A stretch of DNA of 64,000 nucleotides from Demequina sp. NBRC 110055 (GCF_002090135.1 NZ_BBRL01000004.1:434001-498000); one strand, 5' to 3'. Counted from the stretch's first letter, positions 9,203 to 18,087 are shown. The notes: generated by a model not told the origin, from the sequence alone. A program made the numbers and translations.

Positions 9203-10570
9203 CTACATATCCGGCGCCATGTCCGTGAAGTGGGCGTAGTCCTTCTTGAAGGCCACGGCGATGGAATCGGTGGGACCCGCACGGTGCTTGGCGACGATGA
9301 AGTCTGCCTCGCCCGGACGGTTGTCGCGGTCGTACGCGTCCTCACGGTGCAGCAGGATCACGATGTCCGCGTCCTGCTCGATGGCGCCGGACTCACGCAT
9401 GTCCGAGAGCATGGGCTTCTTGTCGCCGCGCTGCTCGGACCCACGGTTCAGCTGCGAGATCGCGATGACCGGCACCTCGATCTCCTTGGCGAGCAGCTTC
9501 AGTGCACGCGAGAACTCGGACACCTCCTGCTGGCGCGACTCGACCTTGCGGCCCGAGCTCATCAGCTGCAGGTAGTCCAGGACCACCAGCTGAAGGTCGT
9601 GCTGCTGCTTCAGGCGACGACACTTGGCGCGAATCTCCATGAGCGTCATGTTGGGGGAGTCGTCGATGTAGAGCGGCGCCTTGGCGATCTGCGCCGCGGT
9701 CTGCGCCAGACGCTCCCAGTCGTTGGGCCCCATCGGCCCCTTCGTGAGACGCGTCAGCTTCACCGAGGCCTCTGCCGCAAGCATGCGCTTGGTGATCTCC
9801 TCGCGGCTCATCTCGAGCGAGAAGATGACGGAGGCCTTGTTGTGGTGGATCGCGGCCGAGCGCGCGATGTCGAGGCCCAGCGTCGACTTACCGATGGCGG
9901 GACGCGCCGCGATGACGACCATCTGGCCCGGCTGTAGGCCACCGGTGAGCTCGTCGAGTTGGGTGAAGCCGGTCGGGACTCCCAGCATGGAGCCGTCGCG
10001 TGAGGACGACGCGTCGATCTGTTCGAGCGTGGCCTCCATGATGTCGCCGATGGACAGGTAATCGGCGGAGTTGCGCCGCTCCGTGACCGCGAAGATCTCG
10101 GCCTGAGCGCCGTCGACCACCAGGTCGATCTCGGCGCCATCGCCGTCGTAGCCCATCGCCGCGATGCGCGTGCCCGCCTCGACCAGGCGGCGCAGGATCG
10201 ACTGTTCACGCACCAGCTTGGCGTAGTAGCCCGCGGACGCCGCGGACGGCACGACCGAGATGAGCGTGTGGAGGTACTCCGCGCCGCCGATGCGCGACAG
10301 CTCGCCGGTGCGCTGCAACTCGGCGCCCACGGTGAGGGCATCGACCGGGTCGCCACCGTTGTACAGCTTCACGGCGACGTCGAAGATCTTCTCGTGCGCC
10401 GGCTTGTAGAAGTCGTCCGAGCGGATCATCTCGATGACGTCTGCCATCGCGTCCTTCGACAGCAGCATGGAGCCGATCACCGACTGCTCGGCCTCGAGGT
10501 TCTGCGGAGGCAGGCGCTCGAACGTGCGCGGCTCGTCACCGTAACTTGCCTCAAGCTCGTCGATCGACAT
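9203..10570 (-). CDS. dnaB: replicative DNA helicase DnaB
   Basis: Ring helicase of the replication fork, about 455 residues. The N-terminal DnaB domain starts with RLPPQNLEAEQSVIGSMLLS. The RecA-like C-terminal domain has the P-loop AARPAIGKST at residues 221-230 and the Walker B region LVVLDYLQLM, followed by ISQLNRGSE. No intein interrupts the frame. It lies downstream of rpsF-ssb-rpsR-rplI on the same strand, the usual actinobacterial order, but is separated from rplI by a 438-base gap that holds a terminator and several DnaA-box-like sites. Confidence 0.97.
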   Translation of the reverse strand: MSIDELEASYGDEPRTFERLPPQNLEAEQSVIGSMLLSKDAMADVIEMIRSDDFYKPAHEKIFDVAVKLYNGGDPVDALTVGAELQRTGELSRIGGAEYLHTLISVVPSAASAGYYAKLVREQSILRRLVEAGTRIAAMGYDGDGAEIDLVVDGAQAEIFAVTERRNSADYLSIGDIMEATLEQIDASSSRDGSMLGVPTGFTQLDELTGGLQPGQMVVIAARPAIGKSTLGLDIARSAAIHHNKASVIFSLEMSREEITKRMLAAEASVKLTRLTKGPMGPNDWERLAQTAAQIAKAPLYIDDSPNMTLMEIRAKCRRLKQQHDLQLVVLDYLQLMSSGRKVESRQQEVSEFSRALKLLAKEIEVPVIAISQLNRGSEQRGDKKPMLSDMRESGAIEQDADIVILLHREDAYDRDNRPGEADFIVAKHRAGPTDSIAVAFKKDYAHFTDMAPDM

Positions 10571-10733
10571 CTGCTCGCCGCTCCCTTCTTGGCCGTCTGG
10601 CCCCGTGGTGGGCCGTGCTGTCTACCTTGCCTCGCCCCTGTGACATCGTCGGCTCAGGCGCGAGGGGACACGTCAAGATAAGGCCCCTGCCCAGGCGACA
10701 CAAACCCGTGCCGATCCCGCCCGTGGACGGACC

Positions 10734-10936
10734 GGTGGACAAGTGGCTCCCACACGTGGAAGACCTGTGCATAACGCCCGAGAACGACTGTGGACAGCAA
10801 TGTGGATAGTGCCTGCCTTTGTTCACCAAAACACCACTTACCAGCACCTTTGTTGCCTCCACGGCTGTGGACAGAACTCCGCGAAAAGTCCTCGGCGTGT
10901 CGCCCGCCGGCGTGTCGCGTCGGCCCGTTGTCCACA
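10734..10936. other. group of DnaA-box-like sites upstream of dnaB
   Basis: The intergenic stretch 10571-11008 has no gene. It holds a perfect DnaA box TTGTCCACA (10928-10936). One-mismatch boxes on the other strand are TGTGGACAG (10789-10797), TGTGGATAG (10801-10809), TGTGGACAG (10866-10874) and GGTGGACAA (10734-10742). Five sites within about 200 bases, 30 kb from oriC, suggest DnaA control of dnaB or a DnaA-titrating locus. Confidence 0.6.
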
Positions 10937-10951
10937 GATTTTCCCCGACCA

Positions 10952-10999
10952 CGCACAGGGGCCCGGTGCCGCCGGAAGGCGGAACCGGGCCCCTGTGCG
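10952..10999 (-). terminator. terminator after rplI
   Basis: Perfect inverted repeat of 16 bases, with the arm CGCACAGGGGCCCGGT pairing with 10984-10999, around a 16-base loop. It lies 10 bases beyond the rplI stop on the minus strand. No U-run follows, as is common for actinobacterial terminators. Confidence 0.85.
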
Positions 11000-11008
11000 C
11001 GATGACGC

Positions 11009-11455
11009 TTACTTCGCGGCGACCACCTGGACGGTGACGGTCGCGGAGATGTCGTCGTGCAGCGAGATCTGCACCGCGTACTCGCCCAGCGCCTTGATGG
11101 GCTGGCCGATGTGGACGCGACGCTTGTCGACCTTCGCGCGCTCACCGATCGCGTCGGCGATGTCCGCCGGCGTGACCGAGCCGAAGAGACGACCGGACTT
11201 GCCAGCGGTCACGGCCACCTTGACGGGGGCGGACTGCAGCGAGTCGCGAGCGGCCTGGGCCTCCTCGACGGACGCGATCTCCTTGGCGCGCTGCGCCTTG
11301 CGCATCGCCTCGATCTGCTTCTCCGCGCCGGCCGACCAAGGGGTCGCCAGCTTGCGGGGAACGAGGTAGTTGCGCGCGTAGCCGTCCTTGACGTCGACGA
11401 CGTCACCGGCGATGCCGAGGCCTGCGACCTCGTGGGTCAGGATGAGCTTGGCCAT
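11009..11455 (-). CDS. rplI: 50S ribosomal protein L9
   Basis: Large-subunit protein of 148 residues, normal length. The N-terminal domain shows the L9 signature GDVVDVKDGYARNYLVP. A long connecting helix (EKQIEAMRKAQRAKEIASVEE) leads to the C-terminal rRNA-binding domain with GSVTPADIADAI. It is the last gene of the rpsF-ssb-rpsR-rplI operon, 14 bases after rpsR, and is followed by a strong hairpin. Confidence 0.97.
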   Translation of the reverse strand: MAKLILTHEVAGLGIAGDVVDVKDGYARNYLVPRKLATPWSAGAEKQIEAMRKAQRAKEIASVEEAQAARDSLQSAPVKVAVTAGKSGRLFGSVTPADIADAIGERAKVDKRRVHIGQPIKALGEYAVQISLHDDISATVTVQVVAAK

Positions 11456-11469
11456 CTTCTTACCCCCGA

Positions 11470-11706
11470 TCAGCGGCCGGAGCCGGCGTAGGGGAGAAGG
11501 GCCATCTCGCGGGCGACCTTGATCGCGCGCGCGATCTCGCGCTGCTCCTGGACGGACACGCCGGTCACGCGGCGCGAGCGGATCTTTCCGCGGTCCGAGA
11601 TGAACTTACGCAGAAGAGCGGTGTCCTTGTAGTCGATCTTGTCGACCTTGGCCGCCTTGAGCGGGTTCACCTTCTTCCGCGGCTTGCGGATGTCGTGCTT
11701 AGCCAT
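11470..11706 (-). CDS. rpsR: 30S ribosomal protein S18 (cysteine-free form)
   Basis: 78 residues starting [20 protein letters not shown]; the ATG at 11706 is preceded by AGGAGCAAC. Upstream in-frame codons exist but add no S18 sequence. The conserved core [19 protein letters not shown] and RRVTGVS are visible. No cysteine is present, so this is the non-zinc form; some actinobacteria keep a second, zinc-binding copy elsewhere. It is between ssb and rplI in the standard operon. Confidence 0.96.
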   Translation of the reverse strand: MAKHDIRKPRKKVNPLKAAKVDKIDYKDTALLRKFISDRGKIRSRRVTGVSVQEQREIARAIKVAREMALLPYAGSGR

Positions 11707-11738
11707 TCTTGTTGCTCCTGAAAAGTGAAATGAAGTGT

Positions 11739-12248
11739 TTAGAACGGGGGCTCGTCGGACGCCGGGGCCGAGGCCCACGGGTCGTTGTTCGAGCCACCAG
11801 CCGGAGCCGAACCGCCACCAAAACCACCGCCGCCGAAGCCGCCGCCGTTGTTGTTGCCGCCACCGCCGAAGTTGCCGCCACCCTGACGCTGCGTACGGTT
11901 CACCTTGGCGGTGGCGTAACGCAGCGAGGGGCCGACCTCATCGACCTGCAGCTCGACAACCGAGCGCTTCTCGCCGTTGGACTCAAACGAACGCTGCACC
12001 AGGCGGCCGGTCACGATGACCCGCATGCCCTTGGTGAGCGACTCGGCCACGTTCTCCGCGGCCTCGCGCCACAGGGAGCAGCGCATGAACAGGGTGTCCC
12101 CGTCCTTCCACTCGTTCGACTGACGGTCGAACGTGCGGGGGGTGGACGCCACCGTGAAGTTGGCCACCGCCGCGCCGGACTGGATGAATCGCAGTTCCGG
12201 GTCGCCGGTGAGGTTGCCCACGATGGTGATCGGAGTCTCGCCTGCCAT
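11739..12248 (-). CDS. ssb: single-stranded DNA-binding protein
   Basis: 169 residues. The OB fold is at residues 1-110 ([21 protein letters not shown], then [15 protein letters not shown] and [11 protein letters not shown]). A Gly/Asn-rich flexible region follows, ending in the acidic tip DEPPF that recruits replication and repair proteins. It lies between rpsF and rpsR on the minus strand, as in most bacteria. Confidence 0.97.
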   Translation of the reverse strand: MAGETPITIVGNLTGDPELRFIQSGAAVANFTVASTPRTFDRQSNEWKDGDTLFMRCSLWREAAENVAESLTKGMRVIVTGRLVQRSFESNGEKRSVVELQVDEVGPSLRYATAKVNRTQRQGGGNFGGGGNNNGGGFGGGGFGGGSAPAGGSNNDPWASAPASDEPPF

Positions 12249-12299
12249 GAATGTTCCCCTAGGTCTCGTCTAAGAAATTGGTTGCGGTCGGGATCAGTG

Positions 12300-12590
12300 C
12301 TACTTGGCGTCGGGACGCAGCAGCTTGGTGCGCAGAATCGTCTCGTTCAGGCCCAGCTGGCGGTCCAGCTCCTTGGCCGTCGCGGACTCCGCGGTGAAGT
12401 TGATGACGACGTAGATGCCGTCGTTCTTCTTCTTGATCGGGTAGGCCAGGCGACGACGGCCCCAGACGTCGACGTTGTCGACGGTGCCCTTGTCGGTCGT
12501 GACCACGTTCAGGTACTTCTCGAGCGACGGTGCAACCGTGCGCTCGTCCACCTCGGGATCGAGGATGACCATCATTTCGTACTGACGCAT
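12300..12590 (-). CDS. rpsF: 30S ribosomal protein S6
   Basis: 96 residues starting [19 protein letters not shown]. The start at 12590 is preceded by GAGGAGGT about 11 bases upstream; the frame is open further upstream, but that part has no S6 similarity. Conserved blocks [20 protein letters not shown] and [11 protein letters not shown] are present. First gene of the rpsF-ssb-rpsR-rplI operon. Confidence 0.96.
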   Translation of the reverse strand: MRQYEMMVILDPEVDERTVAPSLEKYLNVVTTDKGTVDNVDVWGRRRLAYPIKKKNDGIYVVINFTAESATAKELDRQLGLNETILRTKLLRPDAK

Positions 12591-12745
12591 CGAGTAACCC
12601 ACCTCCTCTGGACTTAAGCGGCCATGGACGTTCCATGGCAGGAGGGTTGATGCTGCCGCGCGGTCGACACCGGGTGATGCCCACACGAGCGGCCCTCAAG
12701 GATACCCCGTGCGCCCGCGTGGGCGCCAGGCGGGATCTGCGTCGT

Positions 12746-12849
12746 GTACCGCTCAACACACAGCAGTGACCTCTGGGGCGCGCGGGGCTAGAGGGAATGC
12801 ACACCCGTCACATGCTGCCCGCCCGCCGCAGGTGTGTGTTGAGCGGTAC
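12746..12849. repeat. 17-base inverted repeat flanking a 70-base segment
   Basis: GTACCGCTCAACACACA (12746-12762) is repeated perfectly in reverse complement at 12833-12849. The pair lies in the 329-base gap (12591-12919) between the divergent rpsF operon and the ligase genes. It could be a pair of operator sites, a long-loop RNA structure or, less likely, an invertible promoter segment. Apart from the -10 at 12887 nothing else was recognised in this gap. Confidence 0.6.
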
Positions 12850-12886
12850 GGGGGCGTGGACGCGGGGCGGCGGGACGCGGCACTCG

Positions 12887-12892
12887 TAGACT
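12887..12892 (+). promoter_or_regulatory. -10 box for the ligase operon
   Basis: TAGACT lies 28 bases before the GTG start, leaving room for a short leader with the ribosome-binding site GAGGAGG at about 12905-12913. No convincing -35 was seen. Confidence 0.45.
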
Positions 12893-12919
12893 GGGCGCCG
12901 GACCTGAGGAGGCACCTAC

Positions 12920-14212
12920 GTGAGCACCAAGCCCGTCCTGCTCGTCACGCTCGGCGGGGACATCGGCACCTACGCGTTCCAGCGCGCGGCACGCGACAAG
13001 TACGGCTGGGACGTCATGGTCGTCGCCAAGGTCGTCACGACGTTCTTCCGCTACTCGACGCTGGCCCCGTGGGTGATCGAGCCCGGGATCCACGAGCCAG
13101 CGCGCATCATCGCGCGGCTCAACCACATCGCCGCGGACCACCCCGACCACGAGCTCGTCCTGATGACCAACCTCGATTGGCATGTGCGCACGCTCGCGCA
13201 GCACCGCGACGAGGTGGACCCGCGCTGGCACCTGCCGTTTTGCGACCTCGCGACCTTCGACAAGGTGTCGTCCAAGCATGCGTTCGCGGAGGTCTGCGAG
13301 AGCGTGGGCGTGCGCACACCGCGCAGCCTGTCGGTGGTGTTCGCGGGACAGAGGGCCGATGCCGTGGTCGCCAGCGGCGACGTGCTCGCCGCGATCAAGG
13401 AGCGCGGTCTCGCCTACCCCCTGATTGGCAAGCCGTCCGCGAGCGCGGACTGGTTCGAGGTCGCCTTCCCTGGCAAGAGCAAGATCCACCACTTCGAGAC
13501 CGAGGCGGAGCTCACCGAGGTGCTGGGCCACCTTGAGGCCGCCGGCTACCCCAGCGAGTTCCTGGTCCAGGAGTTCGTGCCGGGAGACGAGACCCACATG
13601 CGTTCCCTGACGGCGTACCGCGACAAGGCCGGCCGGGTGACTCTCATGGCGGGCGGCCAGGTGCTGCTCGAGGAGCACACCCCGGGCACCATGGGCATCC
13701 CCGCGGCCATTCTTACCGGGGTCGACGAGGATGCGTTTGCTGCGGCGGCGCGCTTCCTCGACGCCGCCGATTACTACGGCTTCGCGAACTTCGACTACAA
13801 GGTCCACTCGGGCACGGGTGAGAACGTGTTCTTCGAGATGAACCCGCGTATTGGCCGCAACAACCACTACGTCACGTCCGCCGGCGTGAACGTGGTCGAC
13901 GCCGTCGCACGCGACCTGCTGCCCGAGCATTTCGCGGCGGCCCACCCCGACGGTGACGCCACGCTTCCGGCAACCCCCACGGACGAGATCCTGTATTCCG
14001 TGGTGCCATGGCGGCTGCTGCGCCGCTACCTGCTGGATCCGGCACTGCGCGACAAGGTGGACCGGGCACGCCGACGCCACGGCGTGTTCCACCCGCTGCG
14101 CTATCGCGGCGACGCGTCGCTCCTGCGCCGCCTCTACGTGACGGCGCTCGACCTGCGCCTGGCGCGCAAGTACAAGCAGTATTACCCGCACCCCACCGAG
14201 ACGGGATTTTGA
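12920..14212 (+). CDS. ATP-grasp ligase, peptidoglycan D-aspartate-ligase-like (first paralogue)
   Basis: 430-residue ATP-grasp enzyme. The N-terminal pre-ATP-grasp domain starts LVTLGGDIGTYAFQRAARDK. The ATP-binding part includes YPLIGKPSASADWFEV and EFLVQEFVPGDETHMRSLTA, and the metal-binding end reads FANFDYKVH followed by FFEMNPRIGRNNHYVTSAG. The layout matches, from memory, the enterococcal D-aspartate ligase (Asl) family, which joins a D-amino acid to the diamino acid side chain of the peptidoglycan stem through an acyl-phosphate. It is paralogous to the next gene and 2 bases from it, so both are one operon. The GTG start has a strong GAGGAGG. The acceptor and amino-acid substrate cannot be told from sequence. 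An unrelated carboxylate-amine ligase role remains possible. Confidence 0.7.
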   Translation: MSTKPVLLVTLGGDIGTYAFQRAARDKYGWDVMVVAKVVTTFFRYSTLAPWVIEPGIHEPARIIARLNHIAADHPDHELVLMTNLDWHVRTLAQHRDEVDPRWHLPFCDLATFDKVSSKHAFAEVCESVGVRTPRSLSVVFAGQRADAVVASGDVLAAIKERGLAYPLIGKPSASADWFEVAFPGKSKIHHFETEAELTEVLGHLEAAGYPSEFLVQEFVPGDETHMRSLTAYRDKAGRVTLMAGGQVLLEEHTPGTMGIPAAILTGVDEDAFAAAARFLDAADYYGFANFDYKVHSGTGENVFFEMNPRIGRNNHYVTSAGVNVVDAVARDLLPEHFAAAHPDGDATLPATPTDEILYSVVPWRLLRRYLLDPALRDKVDRARRRHGVFHPLRYRGDASLLRRLYVTALDLRLARKYKQYYPHPTETGF

Positions 14213-14214
14213 CC

Positions 14215-15513
14215 GTGGCAAGTGTTGCATCGGCCCCCTACGCCCACGAGATCGAGGGCCGCACGCTCGTCCCCGTCATCCTGGGCGGCGACATCGGCGG
14301 CTACTCCCTCGCCCGCGCCTTCCACGAGGCCTACGGCATCCGGTCGATCCTGATGTCGACCACGCTCAACGGCGTGGTGCGTGACTCGGACATCGTCATC
14401 AACGAGGTTCATCCCGACATGGACGACCCGGACGCGTGCGTCGCGGCCATGCTCTCCATCGCCGCCAAGCACCCCGGCGCGGACCTCATCGCGATCGCGA
14501 GCGCGGACTGGCTGGTGCGCACCCTCGTCGAGCACCGCGCCGAACTCGAGCCCACCTACGTCATCCCGTACGTCGGGGTCGAACTCCTCGACCTGGTGAC
14601 GTCGAAGCACGGCTTCGAGGACCTGTGCCGCGAATACGGCCTGGCGCACCCGCACACGGTGGTCGCCGACCTCGCCGATGGCGTCCACGTCGACACCGGG
14701 GACCTGCGCTTTCCCGTGATCGCCAAGGCCGGCTCGACGGCCGCGTACCACCACGTGGAATTCGCGGGCAAGGAAAAGGTGCACACGGTCGACACCCCCG
14801 AGGCGCTGACCGATCTCCTCACGCGAGTGCGCGACGCGGGCTACCGCGACACGTTCATCATCCAGGACCTCATCCCTGGCGACGACTCGGCGCTGCGCAT
14901 CACCAACACCTACGTGGATCGCGCGGGTCGCGCGCGGCGCACCGTGTTCGGTCACGTGCTGCTCCAGGAGCACACGCCCAGCACGCTCGGCAACTCCTCC
15001 GTGGTGCTGACGACGACGGACGATGCCACGGTCGCCGGGCTCGAGCGGATGCTCGAGGGCATCGGCTGGGTGGGCGCGGGCAGCTTCGACATGAAGGTGG
15101 ACCCTCGCACGGGCGAGGTCGTGCTGTTCGAGCTCAACCCGCGCCTGTCGCGCTCCAATTACTACGTCACGGGTTCGGGCTTCAACCCGGCGGTCGCATA
15201 CGTGAGGGATTGGGTATTGGGGGCCGATGCCGTGGTGGCGTCAGACCCTGCCACCCGCGAACACGTCTTCACTGTCGTGCCGCGCGCGCTCATGAGGCGC
15301 TACCTCATCGACGCGGACGTCAAGGCGGCCGTGGCGCGCGCACGGAAGGCAGGAGCCGTCAGCAACCCGCTGTGGAACCGCGCCGAGCGTCAGCCGCGCC
15401 GGTGGGCGTACGTCGCCGCCCACCAGCTCAACCAGATCAAGAAGTACCGCACGTGGTACCCCCGCTCGCGCCAGCAGGCGGAGCGGGAGCAGGCGGTCAC
15501 AGCGGCACGCTAG
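14215..15513 (+). CDS. ATP-grasp ligase, peptidoglycan D-aspartate-ligase-like (second paralogue)
   Basis: 432 residues, the closer of the two paralogues to the Asl family. It shows VPVILGGDIGGYSLARAFHE with YGIRS nearby, FPVIAKAGSTAAYHHVEFAG, FIIQDLIPGDDSALRITN, VLLQEHTPSTLGN, GSFDMKVDPRTGEVVLFELN and LSRSNYYVTGSG. The start is the GTG at 14215, two bases after the first ligase stops; upstream open frame lies inside that gene. Its 3' end overlaps by 4 bases the convergent penicillin-binding-protein gene. The pair fits a peptidoglycan of the A4 type, in which a D-Asp or D-Glu (and sometimes a second residue) bridges the peptides; with two enzymes, two residues or two alternatives could be added. 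The function is inferred from family resemblance and context. Confidence 0.72.
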   Translation: MASVASAPYAHEIEGRTLVPVILGGDIGGYSLARAFHEAYGIRSILMSTTLNGVVRDSDIVINEVHPDMDDPDACVAAMLSIAAKHPGADLIAIASADWLVRTLVEHRAELEPTYVIPYVGVELLDLVTSKHGFEDLCREYGLAHPHTVVADLADGVHVDTGDLRFPVIAKAGSTAAYHHVEFAGKEKVHTVDTPEALTDLLTRVRDAGYRDTFIIQDLIPGDDSALRITNTYVDRAGRARRTVFGHVLLQEHTPSTLGNSSVVLTTTDDATVAGLERMLEGIGWVGAGSFDMKVDPRTGEVVLFELNPRLSRSNYYVTGSGFNPAVAYVRDWVLGADAVVASDPATREHVFTVVPRALMRRYLIDADVKAAVARARKAGAVSNPLWNRAERQPRRWAYVAAHQLNQIKKYRTWYPRSRQQAEREQAVTAAR

Positions 15514-17954
15514 GGCAGCACCGGCTCTTCGGCGCCGGCACCACCCCCGTCGCCCGCCGAGTCGGAGTCTGCGTCCCCGGTCTCCTCAGGCGCGGGCGCC
15601 TCGGTGGTTTCCGTCTCGGTGGGCTCCGGCGCGGGCGGCTCGGTCGTCTCCGTCTCCGTCGGCTCCGGCTCAGGTGCCTCGGTCGTCTCCGTCTCCGTCG
15701 GCTCCGGCTCAGGTGCCTCGGTGGTTGCGGTCTCGCTCGGCTCCGGCGTGGGCGTCGGCGACGCGGTCTGGCTGGGCTCGGGCTCCGGCTCCGGCGTCCA
15801 CGCGTTTTGGGTCTCGCCCACGTCGGCACGCTCGGGGAACTCCTCGACCTCGTAGTCCTCGAGGATGGGGCCCATCATCGCGGTCCACACATCGGCCGGG
15901 ACGGTCGAACCGGTGATCTGCGAATAGCCACCAAAGGGATCGATGCGTTCGGCCGAACCGTCCTCGCCCACCTGGTACAACGTGACGGCGCCGACGATCT
16001 GCGGCGAGAAGGCCACGAACCAGGCCGAGCGGTTGTCGTTCGAGGTGCCCGTCTTGCCGGCGAGTGGACGCCCGAGCGAGGCCGCGGTGCGGCCCGAGCC
16101 ACCCTCGACGACCTGTTGCATCGCGTAGGTGGTGTCCGCCATGACGTCCTCGCTGAAGACGCGCTCGGACTCGGGATCCGCCTCGTACGCGGTCTGCCCC
16201 TCGGCGTCGCGCAGTTCGGCGACGATGTGCGGGGTGGTGCGGATGCCGCCCGAGGCGAACGTGGCGTATGCCGACGCCATGTCGATCGCGTGGGGCGACG
16301 CGGAACCGAGCACGTTGGACAGGTTCGCCTCGAGGCCGAGGGTGTCCTCGGGCAGTCCTGCACGGATCGCGGTCTCCATAGTGGCCTGCGGCGTGACGTC
16401 CTCGTTCAGGCCCACGTACGCGGTGTTGATCGAGTTCTGGGTGGCCTCAATGAGGTCGACCCAGCCGTAGTCGCGGTCGTTGAAGTTGCGCACCGGCGCG
16501 TCGAAGCCGGGGAACTCTATGCCGCTATTGCCCTCGTAGCGGCTCTCGAGGCCGATGCCGCGCTCCAGCCCCGCCACGAGGGCGAAGGGCTTGAAGGTCG
16601 AGCCGGCCTGGGCGACGTCCTGCGTGACCGCATTACGCTGACGGGCGAGGTAGTCCTCGCCTCCGTACATGGACGTGATCGCTCCCGTGTCGGCGTCGAT
16701 CGTGAGAGCCCCCACCTCGAGGTTGTCGGCGTGGTCGTCGGGCATGTCCGCGACGGCCGCCTCGGCCGCCTCCTGGTGCGAACGAACGATCGTGGTGATG
16801 ATCCGGTAGCCCTGCGACTCGACGTCGTCGCGAGAGATGCCCGTCTTCGCCTCGACCTCGTCGAGTGCGGTCTGCAACAGGTACCCCTCGGGCCCGGCGA
16901 AGATGTCCTGGTTCGAGTACTCGATGGGCTCGGGGAAGACCGTCTCCGCGTCACGCTCGTCCTGCGCGAGGAACTCGGCATCGACCATGCCGTCGAGCAC
17001 GTAGTTCCAGCGCTGCTCGGCCTTGTCGTGGTCCTCCTTGGGGTCCCATGCGCTGGGAGCGGGCACGATGCCCGCGAGCATCGCGGCCTCGGCAAGCGTG
17101 AGGTCGGCCGCGTGCTTGTCGTAGAACTCGCGCGAGGCCGCCTCGATGCCGTAGGCGCCGCGGCCGAGGTAGATGGTGTTGAGGTAATTCTCGAGGACCT
17201 CGTCCTTGCTCTGCTCCTGGTCGATCTTGAGCGCCATGAGGGTCTCGTTGATCTTGCCGGGGATCGAGGTGGTGGTCTCACCCACGTAGTAACGCTCAAC
17301 GTACTGCTGCGTGATCGACGATCCTCCGCGCGGCTCGTTCAGCACGATGGTGTCCCACAGAGCCTTGACCATGCCGGGGATGTTGATGCCGGGGTTCGTG
17401 TAGAACGTGCGGTCCTCCGCCGCGACGAAGGCGTGGGGCACGTACTCGGGGAGCGTGTCGATGCCCACGGACTCACGGTCCGCGACGCCGAGGCGGCCCA
17501 GCTCCGTCTCGCCGTCCGCGTAGTAGAACACCGACGACTGCGCCTGCGCGAAGTCATCGGGCTCCGGAATCTCGAGCCGCATGTACGCGATGACGAGGGC
17601 GACGATGCCCGCGATGGTCACCGCGAGAATCGCGAGCAGGAGCCACAGCCCGATGCGCTTGAGCCACCCCTTCCAGCCCAGGGGTTCCTTGCCCCCCGCT
17701 CCGCCCTTGCCGCCCCCGGAGCCGCCCTTGCCGCCGGCGGTCTGTGTCGCGGGCTGACGGGCGGCCGATGCCGTGGCCGTCTTGGCACCCTTGGCTCCCG
17801 TGGTCGCGTGGACACCTGTGGCACTCCACTGCGGCAGGCCGTTAGCGGTCTTGCCGCCGGAGGTGCGCTGGACGCCCGTGGTGGCGCGCTGCGGCTGCGC
17901 GCCGGTGCTCGGACGCGTCGAACGGCGCTGGGGGTTCTTCGAGGAGTCGGTCAC
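15510..17954 (-). CDS. class A penicillin-binding protein (glycosyltransferase/transpeptidase)
   Basis: Bifunctional cell-wall polymerase of about 814 residues from the GTG at 17954. A Gly/Ala/Lys/Thr-rich cytoplasmic tail precedes a single membrane helix at about residues 102-124. The GT51 glycosyltransferase domain has AAEDRTFY (catalytic Glu about 180) and GGSSITQQY. The transpeptidase domain has STFK (active Ser about 452), SIN (508-510) and KTGTS (634-638). A C-terminal tail rich in Glu, Pro and Thr carries four 13-residue repeats. The open frame continues upstream past the divergent padR promoter, so the longer start is rejected. TAGGGT ends 8 bases before the GTG, so the message may be leaderless. 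It converges on the two cross-bridge-type ligases, which supports a shared role in wall synthesis. Confidence 0.93.
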   Translation of the reverse strand: MTDSSKNPQRRSTRPSTGAQPQRATTGVQRTSGGKTANGLPQWSATGVHATTGAKGAKTATASAARQPATQTAGGKGGSGGGKGGAGGKEPLGWKGWLKRIGLWLLLAILAVTIAGIVALVIAYMRLEIPEPDDFAQAQSSVFYYADGETELGRLGVADRESVGIDTLPEYVPHAFVAAEDRTFYTNPGINIPGMVKALWDTIVLNEPRGGSSITQQYVERYYVGETTTSIPGKINETLMALKIDQEQSKDEVLENYLNTIYLGRGAYGIEAASREFYDKHAADLTLAEAAMLAGIVPAPSAWDPKEDHDKAEQRWNYVLDGMVDAEFLAQDERDAETVFPEPIEYSNQDIFAGPEGYLLQTALDEVEAKTGISRDDVESQGYRIITTIVRSHQEAAEAAVADMPDDHADNLEVGALTIDADTGAITSMYGGEDYLARQRNAVTQDVAQAGSTFKPFALVAGLERGIGLESRYEGNSGIEFPGFDAPVRNFNDRDYGWVDLIEATQNSINTAYVGLNEDVTPQATMETAIRAGLPEDTLGLEANLSNVLGSASPHAIDMASAYATFASGGIRTTPHIVAELRDAEGQTAYEADPESERVFSEDVMADTTYAMQQVVEGGSGRTAASLGRPLAGKTGTSNDNRSAWFVAFSPQIVGAVTLYQVGEDGSAERIDPFGGYSQITGSTVPADVWTAMMGPILEDYEVEEFPERADVGETQNAWTPEPEPEPSQTASPTPTPEPSETATTEAPEPEPTETETTEAPEPEPTETETTEPPAPEPTETETTEAPAPEETGDADSDSAGDGGGAGAEEPVLP
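15601..15756 (-). repeat. 39-base in-frame tandem repeat in the PBP tail
   Basis: Two identical 39-base units at 15640-15678 and 15679-15717 are flanked by diverged units at 15601-15639 and 15718-15756. They encode the 13-residue unit TETETTEAPEPEP, a flexible wall-spanning tail. Exact copies side by side suggest recent slippage and a variable copy number between strains. Confidence 0.85.
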
Positions 17955-18087
17955 AGGGTCAACCCTAGGCAGTAGGCGGCAAGAACTCGGGGCGTCCGCG
18001 CGGGGACGCGCGGCAGCAATCATCCGATCCAACGCACGAGCACGCCGTTTCGTGACCGTCGATCTTTCACGTCGACACGCACCGCGA

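Noticed and set aside
12746-12849. A conventional terminator for the ligase or rpsF operon.
   Set aside because: It lies upstream of both operons and has a 70-base loop, so it does not terminate either.
14436-17975. A 1179-residue plus-strand open frame across the ligase and PBP genes.
   Set aside because: It is out of frame with the second ligase and antisense to the PBP, whose catalytic motifs are intact; its translation is low-complexity Arg/Gly-rich, a high-GC artefact.
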